17,694 bases of DNA, from positions 1 through 17,694 of the forward strand of contig JBAYJH010000071.1 in assembly GCA_041665185.1 (NCBI GenBank), in the 5' to 3' direction. Positions 1 to 8,919 of this stretch are shown here, one piece after another; position 1 is the stretch's first letter, and every line of letters begins with the position of its first letter. This DNA is from JACRAR01 sp041665185. GTDB lineage: Bacteria; Pseudomonadota; Gammaproteobacteria; Burkholderiales; Rhodocyclaceae. The notes beneath the pieces were generated by a model that was given only the letters and a program-made list of their open reading frames with translations, had not been told where the DNA came from and did no database searches. The position numbers and the translations under genes were made by a program.

Positions 1-1897
1 CGGCATCAACCTGGAAGACATCAAGGCGCCCGAATGCTTCTACGTGGAAAAGAAGCTGCGCGAGCGGCTCAAGATTCCCGTCTTTCACGATGACCAGCAT
101 GGCACCGCCATCATCGCCAGCGCGGCGATAATCAACGGACTGCGCGTAGTCGACAAGAAGATCGGCGACATCAAACTGGCCTGTTCCGGCGCCGGCGCGG
201 CGGCCATCGCCTGCCTGGACCTGCTGGTCAGCCTTGGGCTGAATCCCAAGAACGTCTTCGTCGTCGACAGCAAAGGGGTGATTTACGTGGGCCGCGATGC
301 GAAACTCGACCCGTCCAAGGCGCGCTATGCCCAGGACACGGCGCACCGGACGCTGGGCGACATCACCGCCGGGGCCGACGTATTCATGGGCCTGTCCACG
401 GCCGGCGTGTTGAAGCCGGAAATGGTCAAGAACATGGCGCCCAACCCGATCATCCTGGCGATGGCCAACCCGACGCCGGAGATCCTGCCCGAGGAAGCCA
501 AGGCGGTGCGCCCCGATGTCATCATCGGCACGGGTCGGTCGGATTATCCGAACCAGGTGAATAACGTCCTGTGCTTCCCGTTCATTTTCCGCGGTGCCCT
601 GGACGTCGGCGCGACGACCATCAACGAGCCGATGAAGCTGGCGGCCGTGCATGCCATCGCCGATCTCGCCCACGCCGAGCAATCCGACATGATGATGGCG
701 ACTTTCCACAATGAGGAAGTCAAGTTCGGCCCGGATTACCTGATTCCGAGTCCGTTCGATCCGCGCCTGATCGTCAAGATCGCACCGGCGGTCGCGGCAG
801 CAGCGATGAAGTCCGGCGTTGCCTCGCGGCCGCTGGCCGATCTGGAAGCTTACCGCCAGCAGTTGAACGATTTCGTCTATCACACCGGCCTGCTGATGCG
901 CCCCGTATTTGCGGCGGCGAAGAAGGCACCGGCGCGCATCGTGTTCTGCGAAGGCGAGGATGATCGGGTATTGCGCGCCGTACAAACCGTGGTCGACGAA
1001 GGCCTGGCGCGACCGATCCTGGTCGGTCGTCCCGAGGTGATGGAGGCGCGCATCGCCAAATCCGGCCTGCGCATCCGCGCCGGAGAACATTTCGAGCAGA
1101 TCAATCTGGATTCCGATCCGCGCTACAAGGAATTGTGGCAGGACTACTACGACCTGACCTGCCGCAAGGGCATCGGCATCGAATACGCCAAGCGCGAAAT
1201 GCGCCGCAAGACGACCTTGATCGGCGCCATGCTGTTGCGCCATAACTATGCCGATGGCATGGTGTGCGGCACTTTTGGCAAACACTCCCAGCATCTCCGC
1301 TATGTAGATATCGCCATCGGCAGAAGAACCGGCATCGACAACTTCTACGCGATGAACATGCTGGTCCTGCCCAACCGCACCCTGTTCATCTGCGACACCC
1401 ACGTCAACTACGATCCGACGGCCGAACAAATTGCGGAAATGACCTTGCTGGCGGCCGAAGAGGTCCGGCGTTTCGGTCTGGTGCCGAAGGTGGCGCTGCT
1501 GTCACATTCGAGTTTCGGCGCGGAAGACACGCCAACGGCCGTCAAGATGCGTCGCGCGCTGGTGATGGTGCAGGAGTCGGCGCCGAAGCTCGAGGTCGAA
1601 GGCGAGATGCATGGTGATGCGGCCTTGTCCGAGGAAATCCGCCGCCAGGTGTTCCCCAACTCACAACTGACCGGTCAAGCCAACCTGCTGATCATGCCGA
1701 CCCTGGATGCCGCCAACATCGCTTTCAACCTGCTGAAGACCGCGGCGGGCGATGGCCTTACGGTAGGCCCATTGCTGCTCGGGGCAGCCCGCCCGGCGCA
1801 TATCCTGACGCCGACGGCGACTGTGCGGCGTATCGTCAACGTGACCGCGCTGCTGTCGACCGAGGTGGCGCAGCAACAGGCAAAACCCGCCCGCTGA
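1..1897 (+). CDS. maeB: NADP-dependent malic enzyme (MaeB type), 5'-partial
   Basis: Oxidative decarboxylation of malate to pyruvate with NADP, in the cytoplasm, linking the TCA cycle to pyruvate and NADPH supply. The frame is open at the left edge (first full codon at base 2), so 631 residues are visible and roughly 130 N-terminal residues lie outside; family members are about 760 residues. Visible motifs: the VFHDDQHGTA segment at residues 27-36, a Rossmann GAGAAA at about 63-68, ANPTPEI at about 155 and GTGRSDYPNQ near 176. From about residue 311 (RIVFCEGEDDRVLRA) to the end lies a phosphotransacetylase-like domain. This domain is standard in MaeB proteins, usually not catalytic, and thought to bind acetyl-CoA or another allosteric ligand. 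There are no frameshifts. The patatin gene follows after 32 bases on the same strand. Confidence 0.96.
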   Translation, partial: GINLEDIKAPECFYVEKKLRERLKIPVFHDDQHGTAIIASAAIINGLRVVDKKIGDIKLACSGAGAAAIACLDLLVSLGLNPKNVFVVDSKGVIYVGRDAKLDPSKARYAQDTAHRTLGDITAGADVFMGLSTAGVLKPEMVKNMAPNPIILAMANPTPEILPEEAKAVRPDVIIGTGRSDYPNQVNNVLCFPFIFRGALDVGATTINEPMKLAAVHAIADLAHAEQSDMMMATFHNEEVKFGPDYLIPSPFDPRLIVKIAPAVAAAAMKSGVASRPLADLEAYRQQLNDFVYHTGLLMRPVFAAAKKAPARIVFCEGEDDRVLRAVQTVVDEGLARPILVGRPEVMEARIAKSGLRIRAGEHFEQINLDSDPRYKELWQDYYDLTCRKGIGIEYAKREMRRKTTLIGAMLLRHNYADGMVCGTFGKHSQHLRYVDIAIGRRTGIDNFYAMNMLVLPNRTLFICDTHVNYDPTAEQIAEMTLLAAEEVRRFGLVPKVALLSHSSFGAEDTPTAVKMRRALVMVQESAPKLEVEGEMHGDAALSEEIRRQVFPNSQLTGQANLLIMPTLDAANIAFNLLKTAAGDGLTVGPLLLGAARPAHILTPTATVRRIVNVTALLSTEVAQQQAKPAR

Positions 1898-1929
1898 AAG
1901 ACGTCAAACCACGAGACCAGCGGCCGGCG

Positions 1930-3105
1930 ATGCATCGCGTTGAAACCTCGGAGTTAGCCAAAGCCGAGTCCAGGACCGCCTTGATACTCACAGGGGGCGG
2001 CGCTCGCGCCGCCTACCAGGTCGGCGTGCTGGCGGCGATTCGAGAAATGTTGCCGGATCCGAAACGCAATCCGTTTCCCATCCTCTGCGGCACCTCGGCG
2101 GGCGCCATCAATGCCGCATCCCTGGCAACCACCGCCGAGGATTTCGGCGCCGGCGTTCTGGCGTTGCTGGAAATCTGGCGCAACTTCCACGCCGGCGATG
2201 TCTATCGCGCCGATGCAGTCGGGATAGGGACCACCGGGGCGCGCTGGCTCGGCGCCCTGCTCGGCGGTTGGCTGGTCAAGCGCGGGCCGCGCTCGCTGCT
2301 GGACAACGCGCCATTGCGCCGCTTGCTGACTGACCACCTCGACTTCGATCGCATCGAAACTGCGATCGCCAGCCGGGCCCTGCACTCCGTCAGCCTGACC
2401 TGCTCCGGCTACAACTCCGGCCAGAGCGTCAGCTTCTTTCAGGGACGCGACGACCTGCAACCCTGGCAACGCTCCCAGCGCTTTGGCGCCCGCGTCCGCC
2501 TTGGCCTGGACCACTTGATGGCTTCCAGCGCGATTCCATTCATCTTTCCGTCGGTCAAGATCAATCGGGAATATTTCGGCGACGGATCGATGCGGCAGGT
2601 GGCCCCCATCTCGCCCGCCATCCACCTCGGTGCCGACAAGATCCTGGTGGTTGGCGCCGGACGCATGTCCACACCCGAGAGCTTCCGCGGGACGGGCGAA
2701 GATTATCCATCGCTGGCGCAAATCGCCGGTCATGCGCTATCGAGCATCTTCCTCGACAGCCTGTCGGTCGACCTCGAGCGCATCCGCCGCATCAACCACA
2801 CGCTGAGCATGATTCCCGAGGAAATCCAGCAGCAACATGGGGTTTCCCTGCGGCCCATCAACGTGCTGGTGATCGCACCGTCGGAGCGTCTCGACCACAT
2901 CGCCGCCCGTTATGCGCGCAGCCTGCCCTGGCCGGTTCGGGCGCTGCTGGGCAATATCGGCGCGCTGAACAAGCACGGCGGCGCGCTGACCAGTTATCTG
3001 CTGTTCGAACCGCCTTACACCAGGGCCTTGATCGACCTGGGCTACCGCGATACCCAGGCAAGGAAGGACGAAGTTCGCGCGTTTCTTCAGATATCGGATC
3101 AATAA
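1930..3105 (+). CDS. patatin-like phospholipase
   Basis: Predicted serine lipid acyl hydrolase of 391 residues. All three patatin signatures are present: the oxyanion-hole glycine loop GGGARAA at residues 22-28, the nucleophile elbow GTSAG at 54-58 (Ser56), and the catalytic Asp in the DG pair at 218-219 (FGDGS). There is no clear signal peptide. The protein starts with a short polar stretch followed directly by the glycine loop, so it is probably cytoplasmic or membrane-associated. The C-terminal third (about 290-391) has no motif I recognise. The ribosome-binding site is weak, and the gene may be co-transcribed with maeB, 32 bases upstream. The lipid substrate cannot be read from the sequence. 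Confidence 0.93.
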   Translation: MHRVETSELAKAESRTALILTGGGARAAYQVGVLAAIREMLPDPKRNPFPILCGTSAGAINAASLATTAEDFGAGVLALLEIWRNFHAGDVYRADAVGIGTTGARWLGALLGGWLVKRGPRSLLDNAPLRRLLTDHLDFDRIETAIASRALHSVSLTCSGYNSGQSVSFFQGRDDLQPWQRSQRFGARVRLGLDHLMASSAIPFIFPSVKINREYFGDGSMRQVAPISPAIHLGADKILVVGAGRMSTPESFRGTGEDYPSLAQIAGHALSSIFLDSLSVDLERIRRINHTLSMIPEEIQQQHGVSLRPINVLVIAPSERLDHIAARYARSLPWPVRALLGNIGALNKHGGALTSYLLFEPPYTRALIDLGYRDTQARKDEVRAFLQISDQ

Positions 3106-3151
3106 ACCGTGGCAACTGGTTAATTATTCAGTCTGAATGTCGCTATTATCA

Positions 3152-3180
3152 TTGTCGGCGAACGCATCCGCTGCTACACT
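3152..3180 (+). promoter_or_regulatory. sigma70-type promoter of pbpG
   Basis: A -35 box TTGTCG (3152-3157) and a -10 box TACACT (3175-3180) are separated by exactly 17 bases. The predicted transcript would start near 3187, giving a leader of about 85 bases before the pbpG start at 3274. The placement between patatin and pbpG indicates that pbpG can be transcribed on its own. Confidence 0.6.
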
Positions 3181-3194
3181 GTGGCCCAAATCAT

Positions 3195-3247
3195 GTACCC
3201 AAAGCGACCTAGGCGTACCTAAACGTATTTTGCGTACCATGTGTACC
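3195..3247 (+). repeat. four GTACC pentamers in the pbpG leader
   Basis: GTACC occurs at 3195, 3215, 3234 and 3243, with spacings of 20, 19 and 9 bases. All copies are in the same orientation and lie between the predicted start of transcription and the pbpG ribosome-binding site. The first three are about two helical turns apart, which would suit a DNA-binding protein. The copies are short and the function is unknown. Confidence 0.4.
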
Positions 3248-3273
3248 ATGCGGCACGGGAGAACGGACACATT

Positions 3274-4197
3274 ATGAGAAAAGCCACGATGATATTGCTC
3301 GCAATGCTCGGCTTGAGCCTGACTGCGGGCCCGGGCTTGGCGAATGCGGGACAGAAAAAGAAGGTCATCGCCGTCAAGAAGTACAAACAAGTTGTCAAGA
3401 GGCGCGGTGGCAGAACCGCCATACAGGACACCTCCCACCTGGTGGTTCGGTCCGCCGCGGCCCTGGTACTGGATCAATCGACCGGCACGGTATTGTTCGA
3501 GAAGAACGCCGGCGCGGTGTTGCCGATCGCCTCCATCACCAAGCTGATGACGGCCATGGTGACGCTGGACAGCAAACCGGACCTGACCGAGACGCTGACG
3601 ATCAGCGACGAAGACGTGGATACCCTGAAGGGCACCCGCTCGCGCCTCAAGGTCGGCACCCATCTGAACCGCGAGGAAATGCTGCGGCTGGCCTTGATGT
3701 CCTCCGAAAACCGTGCCGCATCTTCGTTGGCGGGCAATTACCCGGGCGGACGCGAGGCATTCATCGCGGCGATGAACCTCAAGTCCCTGGAACTGGGTTT
3801 GCAGGATACCCATTTTTCCGACCCGACCGGGCTCACCGCCGCCAACGTTTCCAGTGCCCGCGACCTGGTCAAGATGGTGGCCTTCGCCCACCAATACCCG
3901 TTGATCCGCGAGTTCACCACCACGACCGGGTATGACGTGAAGATCGCCGGTCGGACGCAGTCCTTTCACAATACCAATAGCCTGGTGAAAAGCGCCTCGT
4001 GGGATATCGGCTTGTCGAAGACCGGCTATATCAACGAGGCCGGCAAATGCCTGGTGATGCAGGCGTGGCTCAACAACAAACCGACCATCATCGTGCTGCT
4101 CGACTCGCTGGGAAAGATGACCCGTATCGGCGACGCCAACCGTATCAAGCGCTGGGTTGAGACCGCGTCGCTGGCAAAGCACCCGACCTCAGGCTGA
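3274..4197 (+). CDS. pbpG: D-alanyl-D-alanine endopeptidase (PBP7/8-like, peptidase S11)
   Basis: Periplasmic penicillin-binding protein expected to cleave D-Ala-meso-DAP cross-links in peptidoglycan. The ATG at 3274 gives 307 residues and a clean signal peptide: MRK, a hydrophobic core at about 5-21, and likely cleavage after ANA at about 25. A GTG at 3241 would add 11 residues before it and spoil that layout. GGGAG at 3257-3261 is a slightly distant ribosome-binding site. The active-site motifs of the class are complete: SITK at 87-90 (Ser87, Lys90), SEN at 144-146 and KTG at 249-251. A strongly basic linker (about 28-48, many Lys and Arg) separates the signal peptide from the enzyme domain and could hold the protein near anionic surfaces. 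There is no C-terminal amphipathic anchor of the PBP5 kind, which favours the endopeptidase group. Confidence 0.93.
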   Translation: MRKATMILLAMLGLSLTAGPGLANAGQKKKVIAVKKYKQVVKRRGGRTAIQDTSHLVVRSAAALVLDQSTGTVLFEKNAGAVLPIASITKLMTAMVTLDSKPDLTETLTISDEDVDTLKGTRSRLKVGTHLNREEMLRLALMSSENRAASSLAGNYPGGREAFIAAMNLKSLELGLQDTHFSDPTGLTAANVSSARDLVKMVAFAHQYPLIREFTTTTGYDVKIAGRTQSFHNTNSLVKSASWDIGLSKTGYINEAGKCLVMQAWLNNKPTIIVLLDSLGKMTRIGDANRIKRWVETASLAKHPTSG

Positions 4198-4235
4198 GGC
4201 CATTCGCCGAACTCCGAAGAAAGGCAACGCCAGAG

Positions 4236-5018
4236 CTACTTTCCCAGCTTGACGTAACCGATCGCTGCCGAGATTTCATCGGCCGCCTTGCGCACCGCAA
4301 CGGCCCAATCGGGGTTGTGCCGATCAGCCGGTGCCGAGACCGACAAGCCCGCCACCAGTTCGCCCGAGTCGTCACGGATCGGCGCGGCGATGCACCGCAA
4401 ACCCTGCTCGATTTCCTCGTTGTCGAAAGCCACACCATGCCTGCGCACGCGCTCCAGTTCGCGCTCCAGCGTCGCGAGGGTGGTCAATGATGCCGGCGTG
4501 GCGCCGGGCAGACCGGTGCGCTTGGCGTACTCGCGGACTTTCTGCACGCCGTCTTCTACCAGGAACAACTTGCCGACCGCCGTGACATGCAGCGGCGCGC
4601 GGGCGCCGACCAGGTGTACTACGCGCACCGAAGAACGTCCGCTCGAGGTGCGCTCGACATAGACGATCTCGTCGCCCTGCCGAACGCCCAGATTCACGCT
4701 TTCACCGAGTTCACGATGCAGCCGCTGCATCAGCGGCATCGCCGAATCGCGGATATTGATGCGCGACTTGACCAGGTTGCCGAGTTCCAGCAGGCGGATG
4801 CCGAGTTGATAAGTGCCCGGTTCGACGCGCTCGACGAAACCGTTGGCGGTCATCGCACCGAGTATGCGATGGGCGGTCGAGGGATGCAGGCCGGTTTCCA
4901 GCGCCAGTTGCTTGAGGCTGACCGGTTCATGGAAATAGGAAAGCACGTCGAGCAGCTTCATCATGCGCTCGATGACCTGAATCGGGTTCTTGGTTTCCGG
5001 TGGACGGGGCTGCGGCAA
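4236..5018 (-). CDS. IclR-family transcriptional regulator
   Basis: A 260-residue regulator with the usual IclR plan: an N-terminal winged helix-turn-helix at about residues 13-75 (IQVIERMMKLLDVLS, then ALETGLHPSTAHRILGAM as the recognition region) and a C-terminal effector-binding domain at about 80-255. The start is TTG at 5016-5018, the only ATG, GTG or TTG before an in-frame stop at 5052-5054; the next ATG is at residue 18 and would cut into the first helix. It lies 88 bases downstream of msbA on the same strand and converges with pbpG. The TCACATTGTGA palindrome upstream may be its own operator. The effector is unknown, and no catabolic genes adjoin it to suggest one. Confidence 0.92.
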   Translation of the reverse strand: MPQPRPPETKNPIQVIERMMKLLDVLSYFHEPVSLKQLALETGLHPSTAHRILGAMTANGFVERVEPGTYQLGIRLLELGNLVKSRINIRDSAMPLMQRLHRELGESVNLGVRQGDEIVYVERTSSGRSSVRVVHLVGARAPLHVTAVGKLFLVEDGVQKVREYAKRTGLPGATPASLTTLATLERELERVRRHGVAFDNEEIEQGLRCIAAPIRDDSGELVAGLSVSAPADRHNPDWAVAVRKAADEISAAIGYVKLGK

Positions 5019-5048
5019 GGGATAGGCTATGTAGTTGCGGAGTCGAGA

Positions 5049-5067
5049 ATTCTATATCACATTGTGA
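5049..5067 (-). promoter_or_regulatory. candidate IclR promoter and operator
   Basis: The 11-base inverted repeat TCACATTGTGA (5057-5067) sits just upstream, on the reverse strand, of a good -10-like hexamer TAGAAT (5049-5054). No convincing -35 box is present at 16-18 bases, which would fit a regulated promoter. The spot is 30-50 bases upstream of the IclR start. IclR proteins commonly bind short palindromes next to their own promoter, so an autoregulatory role is inferred. Confidence 0.4.
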
Positions 5068-5106
5068 AACGGCGCTATCTGCCTCGGCGAAGAAACCGGA
5101 CCACCT

Positions 5107-6882
5107 TCACTTGATCGAGGCCTCGCTGCTCTCTGCTGACTCGAACTGCAAGCGGTAGAGATGGCTATAGAGCCCGGTCAAGGCCAACAATTCAGCGTGA
5201 CGCCCTTGCTCGACGATACGTCCCTTGTCCAGCACCACGATCCGGTCGGCGTGCTCGACGGTCGACAGGCGGTGGGCGACCACCAGGGTAGTGCGGCCCT
5301 GGATCAATTGTTCGAGAGCGGACTGGATCTGCCGCTCGGATTCTGAATCGAGCGCCGAAGTGGCTTCGTCGAGTATCAGGATCGGCGCGTTCTTCAGGAA
5401 AGCGCGCGCAATGGCGAGGCGCTGGCGCTGGCCCCCGGAAAGCTTGACGCCATTTTCGCCGACCATCGTCTGCAATCCTTGGGGCATCTGGCGGATGAAT
5501 TCCCAGGCATGGGCGGCCTGGGCCGCGGCGATGATGTCCGCCTCGCTGGCCCCGCTTGCGCCGCCATAGGCGATGTTGGCGGCAACGCTGTCGTTGAACA
5601 GCACCACATCCTGGCTGACCAGGGCGATGCTGGCGCGCAGGCTCGCCAGCGTCAGGCTTTGCGTGTCATGGCCGTCGATCAGGATCTTGCCCCGGCCCGG
5701 CTGGTAGAAACGAGGCAGCAAGGATACGAGCGTCGTCTTGCCGCAACCCGAAGGACCGACCAGGGCCACCGTCTGGCCCGCCTCGACATCCAGCGAAACC
5801 TCATGCAAGGCGGGGCGTTGCGCGTCGCGATAGGAAAAACTCACCTGTTCGAAACGAATCTCGCCACGCGCCCTGGGCAATACCATCGTTCCCAGGTCCT
5901 CTTCAGGAAGCTGATCGAGCAGGCCGAAGATGTTCTCCGCCGCCGTCAATCCGCGCTGTAGCGGCGCATTGACTTCGGTCAGGTGTTTGACCGGCGATAA
6001 CAGCATCAGCATGGCGGTAATGAAGGAGATGAATCCGCCGGGCGTGATATGGCTGTCGGAGGATTGCAGCAGGGCGACGTAGACAATGATGGCCAGCGCC
6101 GTGGCCGAGGCCACCTGGGTCAAGGGCACGGTCGCCGAGGCCGCCATGGACTCGCGCATCGCCGCTTGCCGGAACTCCTTGCTGACATCCTCGAAGCGTT
6201 GCGCTTCGTACCGCTGTCCGCCGAACACCTTGACCACCTTGTGGGCGCCGATGGTCTCTTCGAGAATATGTGAGATCAGCCCCATGGCGCTGTAACCGCG
6301 CCGGCTGGCGGCACGCAGGCGCTCGCCGAACAAGCGCACCACCGCGACAATGATTGGCCCCACTGCCAGCGCAATCAGCGTCAACTTCCAGTCCAGATAC
6401 AGCAGATAGGCCAGCAACACGAGGATGGTCAACGAGTCGCGCACCAGGGCCGTCAGCACATTGGTCGCCGCGCCGGTGAAATCATTGATGCCATAGTTAA
6501 CCTTGGCGATCAGCGTGCCGGATGACTGGTCGTCGTAATAATGCGTGGGCAGATTCAGCAGCCGCCCGAACATCTGTCGCCGCAAATCCATGACGATGCG
6601 ATTGGTAACCCAGGCCAGGGTATACGAGGTGAAGTAAGTCAGGAAACCGCGCACGACAAAGATGCTGATTAAGGCCAGGGGGACCAGATACAGTTCGCTG
6701 CGGTATTTTGGTACGAAGCCCTTGTCGATCAGCGGTTTCATCAGCGCCGGGAACAGCGGCTCGGTCAGCGCGATCAGCGCCATGCCGAGCATAGCCAGCG
6801 CAAACGCCGTGCGGTAAGGACGGACATAGCCGAGCAGGCGCCGATAGATCTTGCGATTATCGATGGTGGCGTTCGGCGGCAT
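5107..6882 (-). CDS. msbA: lipid A export ABC transporter, ATP-binding/permease MsbA
   Basis: Inner-membrane half-transporter (homodimer) that flips the lipid A core from the inner to the outer leaflet. It has 591 residues, close to the usual length of about 580-600. An exporter-type membrane domain spans about residues 20-310 with six hydrophobic segments. The nucleotide-binding domain follows: Walker A GPSGCGKT at 376-383, Q-loop in LVSQDVVLF near 424, signature LSGGQ at 481-485, Walker B ILILDE at 501-506, and the switch histidine in VVAHRLS at 537. It starts 2 bases after the mtnA stop codon, so translation is probably coupled. Other lipid-exporting ABC half-transporters share these motifs; the MsbA name rests on length and overall similarity. 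Confidence 0.92.
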   Translation of the reverse strand: MPPNATIDNRKIYRRLLGYVRPYRTAFALAMLGMALIALTEPLFPALMKPLIDKGFVPKYRSELYLVPLALISIFVVRGFLTYFTSYTLAWVTNRIVMDLRRQMFGRLLNLPTHYYDDQSSGTLIAKVNYGINDFTGAATNVLTALVRDSLTILVLLAYLLYLDWKLTLIALAVGPIIVAVVRLFGERLRAASRRGYSAMGLISHILEETIGAHKVVKVFGGQRYEAQRFEDVSKEFRQAAMRESMAASATVPLTQVASATALAIIVYVALLQSSDSHITPGGFISFITAMLMLLSPVKHLTEVNAPLQRGLTAAENIFGLLDQLPEEDLGTMVLPRARGEIRFEQVSFSYRDAQRPALHEVSLDVEAGQTVALVGPSGCGKTTLVSLLPRFYQPGRGKILIDGHDTQSLTLASLRASIALVSQDVVLFNDSVAANIAYGGASGASEADIIAAAQAAHAWEFIRQMPQGLQTMVGENGVKLSGGQRQRLAIARAFLKNAPILILDEATSALDSESERQIQSALEQLIQGRTTLVVAHRLSTVEHADRIVVLDKGRIVEQGRHAELLALTGLYSHLYRLQFESAESSEASIK

Positions 6883-6884
6883 GG

Positions 6885-7955
6885 TCAGCGGTCAGCCCGG
6901 GGCACAGAAAAATGCCGCGCCAGCGTGTCGGCGTAAGGCGGCCGCAGGATGCCCATATCGGTGATGAAGCCGGCGATCAGTGCCTGTGGCGTGACATCGA
7001 AAGCCGGGTTGCGGACTTTTGCCCCTTCCGGTCCGGTTCTGTGGCCGCCGCAAGACAACACCTCGTCCGCCTGGCGTTCCTCGATGACGATGCCGCTGCC
7101 GTCCGGCGTGTCGAGATCCACGGTCGACGAAGGGCAGGCGACGTAAAAAGGAATGTTGAAATGCCGCGCCAGGATAGCGACGCCCAGGGTGCCGATCTTG
7201 TTCGCCGCGTCGCCGTTGGCTGCGACGCGATCGCAGCCGACGATGCAGATATCGATGAGTCCTTGCGACATGACGTAAGCGGCCATGTTGTCGCAGATCA
7301 GCGTGACGTCCAGCCCCGCCCGCTGTAGCTCCCAGGTGGTGAGGCGTGCGCCTTGCAGCAGGGGGCGAGTTTCGTCGGCATAGATCCGCAGGCCGATGCC
7401 GCGCTCATGCGCCAAATACATCGGCGCGGTGGCCGTGCCCAGTTCCGAAGTAGCCAGCGCCCCTGCATTGCAGTGGGTCAACACGCCCATCCCCGCATGC
7501 ATCAGCGCCAGTCCGTGCTCGCCGATGGCGCGGCAGATCGCCTTGTCCTCGTCATGAATCCGCACGGCTTCGAGAACCAGGAGGTCATACAACTGCACGG
7601 CGCTGCCCACCTGCCCACGTTGCCGCGCGGCGGCGTCTAACATGCGTTGTAGCGCCCAGCCCAGATTGACCGCGGTCGGCCGCGAGGAATTCAGGTAAGC
7701 GGCACTCGCCGCAAGCTTTGCCATGAAGTCACTCAACGGGAGATCGCGCCAGGGTTTCATACCCACCAACAGGCCATAGGCCGCGGCAACGCCGATGGCG
7801 GGCGCACCGCGAACTTTCAACTGCTTGATGGCTTCCCATACCTGTTCGATGCTGTCCTGGCGTTCTTCGAGGATTTCGCCAGGCAGGCGGGTCTGGTCGA
7901 GCAAGATCAGTTCACCGTCCGCCCAGCGCACACTGAGCGGAGTGCTCTTGGTCAT
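6885..7955 (-). CDS. mtnA: S-methyl-5-thioribose-1-phosphate isomerase
   Basis: Methionine salvage enzyme, converting methylthioribose-1-phosphate to methylthioribulose-1-phosphate. From the ATG at 7955 it has 356 residues with the family blocks VRGAPAIGVAAAYG at about 48-61, THCNAGALAT at 160-169, ADETRPLLQGARLT at about 193-206 and GCDRVAANGDAANKIGT at 240-256. The catalytic pair Cys162 and Asp242 match Cys160 and Asp240 of the Bacillus enzyme. A TTG at 7979 would add eight residues; I prefer the ATG, which has GGA seven bases upstream and a typical N-terminus. The gene sits between ttcA and msbA. No other methionine-salvage gene is in the window. Confidence 0.95.
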   Translation of the reverse strand: MTKSTPLSVRWADGELILLDQTRLPGEILEERQDSIEQVWEAIKQLKVRGAPAIGVAAAYGLLVGMKPWRDLPLSDFMAKLAASAAYLNSSRPTAVNLGWALQRMLDAAARQRGQVGSAVQLYDLLVLEAVRIHDEDKAICRAIGEHGLALMHAGMGVLTHCNAGALATSELGTATAPMYLAHERGIGLRIYADETRPLLQGARLTTWELQRAGLDVTLICDNMAAYVMSQGLIDICIVGCDRVAANGDAANKIGTLGVAILARHFNIPFYVACPSSTVDLDTPDGSGIVIEERQADEVLSCGGHRTGPEGAKVRNPAFDVTPQALIAGFITDMGILRPPYADTLARHFSVPRADR

Positions 7956-7980
7956 TGCCGTATCCGGGGCAAGCTTCAAG

Positions 7981-8919
7981 CTAGGTGCGCTCCATCAGGG
8001 TCATCGGCACGGCCGCGGCGAATTCCTCGGGATCGAAGGCCCTGTCACCGTCCGGGTTCGGTGATCCGTTCGGCTTGAGCCCGGCGAAGTCATACAGCCG
8101 GGTATCCGCCAGATGCGAAGGCACCACGTTCTGTAGGCTGCGGAACAGCGTCTCGACGCGGCCGGGAAAGCGCTTCTCCCACTCGCCCAGCATCAGCTTG
8201 ACCTGCTTGCGTTGGAGTTGTTCCTGGCTGCCGCACAGATCGCAGGGGATGATGGGGAAACGCCGCTCCTCGGCCCACTCGGCGAGATCCTTCTCGCGGC
8301 AATAGGCCAGGGGCCGTATCACGATGTGCTTGCCGTCGTCGGTCACCAGCTTGGGCGGCATCGCCTTCAGCTTGCCGCCGAAGAACATGTTGAGAAACAG
8401 CGTTTCCAGGATGTCGTCGCGGTGGTGGCCGAGCGCGATCTTGGTGGCACCGAGCTCCCCGGCCACCCGGTAAAGTATGCCGCGGCGCAGCCTCGAGCAA
8501 AGTGCGCAGGTGGTCTTGCCCTCGGGCACCACGCGCTTGACGATGGAATAAGTGTCCTGGTTCTCGATGTGAAACGGCACACCCAGCCTGGCCAGATAAT
8601 CCGGCAGGACATCGGCGGGAAAGCCCGGCTGCTTTTGGTCGAGGTTGACGGCGATCAGTTCGAAATTCACCGGCGCGTGTTCGCGCAGGTAGAGCAGGAT
8701 ATCCAGCATGCCGAAGGAATCCTTGCCCCCCGAGAGGCAGACCATGATGCGGTCGCCCTCTTCGATCATGTTGAAATCGACGATGGCCTGGCCGGCGTCG
8801 CGGCGCAGGCGCTTGGCCAGCTTGTTGGCTTCGCGGCGGGGCTTGTCCACCTGCCTGGCGGTGAGCGGAGTCTCGAGCGGAGCGTTCATGGTTTCAAATG
8901 CTGCGGCCGCCGTCGACAT
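7981..8919 (-). CDS. ttcA: tRNA 2-thiocytidine(32) synthetase TtcA
   Basis: Cytoplasmic ATP-dependent iron-sulfur enzyme that thiolates cytidine 32 of certain tRNAs. In the 312-residue reading the PP-loop SGGKDS is at 63-68, the first CxxC (CALC) at 138-141 and the second (CDLC) at 226-229. These cysteines provide the [4Fe-4S] ligands in the family. The start is uncertain. The ATG at 8919 overlaps the end of the pteridine reductase gene by 26 bases and has AGGTGA very close upstream. An ATG at 8889 (MNAPLE) lies 4 bases after that gene's stop and gives 302 residues; it may be the true start through coupled reinitiation. Both keep the whole catalytic domain. Confidence 0.95.
   Translation of the reverse strand: MSTAAAAFETMNAPLETPLTARQVDKPRREANKLAKRLRRDAGQAIVDFNMIEEGDRIMVCLSGGKDSFGMLDILLYLREHAPVNFELIAVNLDQKQPGFPADVLPDYLARLGVPFHIENQDTYSIVKRVVPEGKTTCALCSRLRRGILYRVAGELGATKIALGHHRDDILETLFLNMFFGGKLKAMPPKLVTDDGKHIVIRPLAYCREKDLAEWAEERRFPIIPCDLCGSQEQLQRKQVKLMLGEWEKRFPGRVETLFRSLQNVVPSHLADTRLYDFAGLKPNGSPNPDGDRAFDPEEFAAAVPMTLMERT

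Noticed and set aside
3124..4182. 352-codon reverse frame antisense to pbpG
   Set aside because: pbpG has all three active-site motifs and a signal peptide; the antisense frame has composition typical of a mirror and no motifs.
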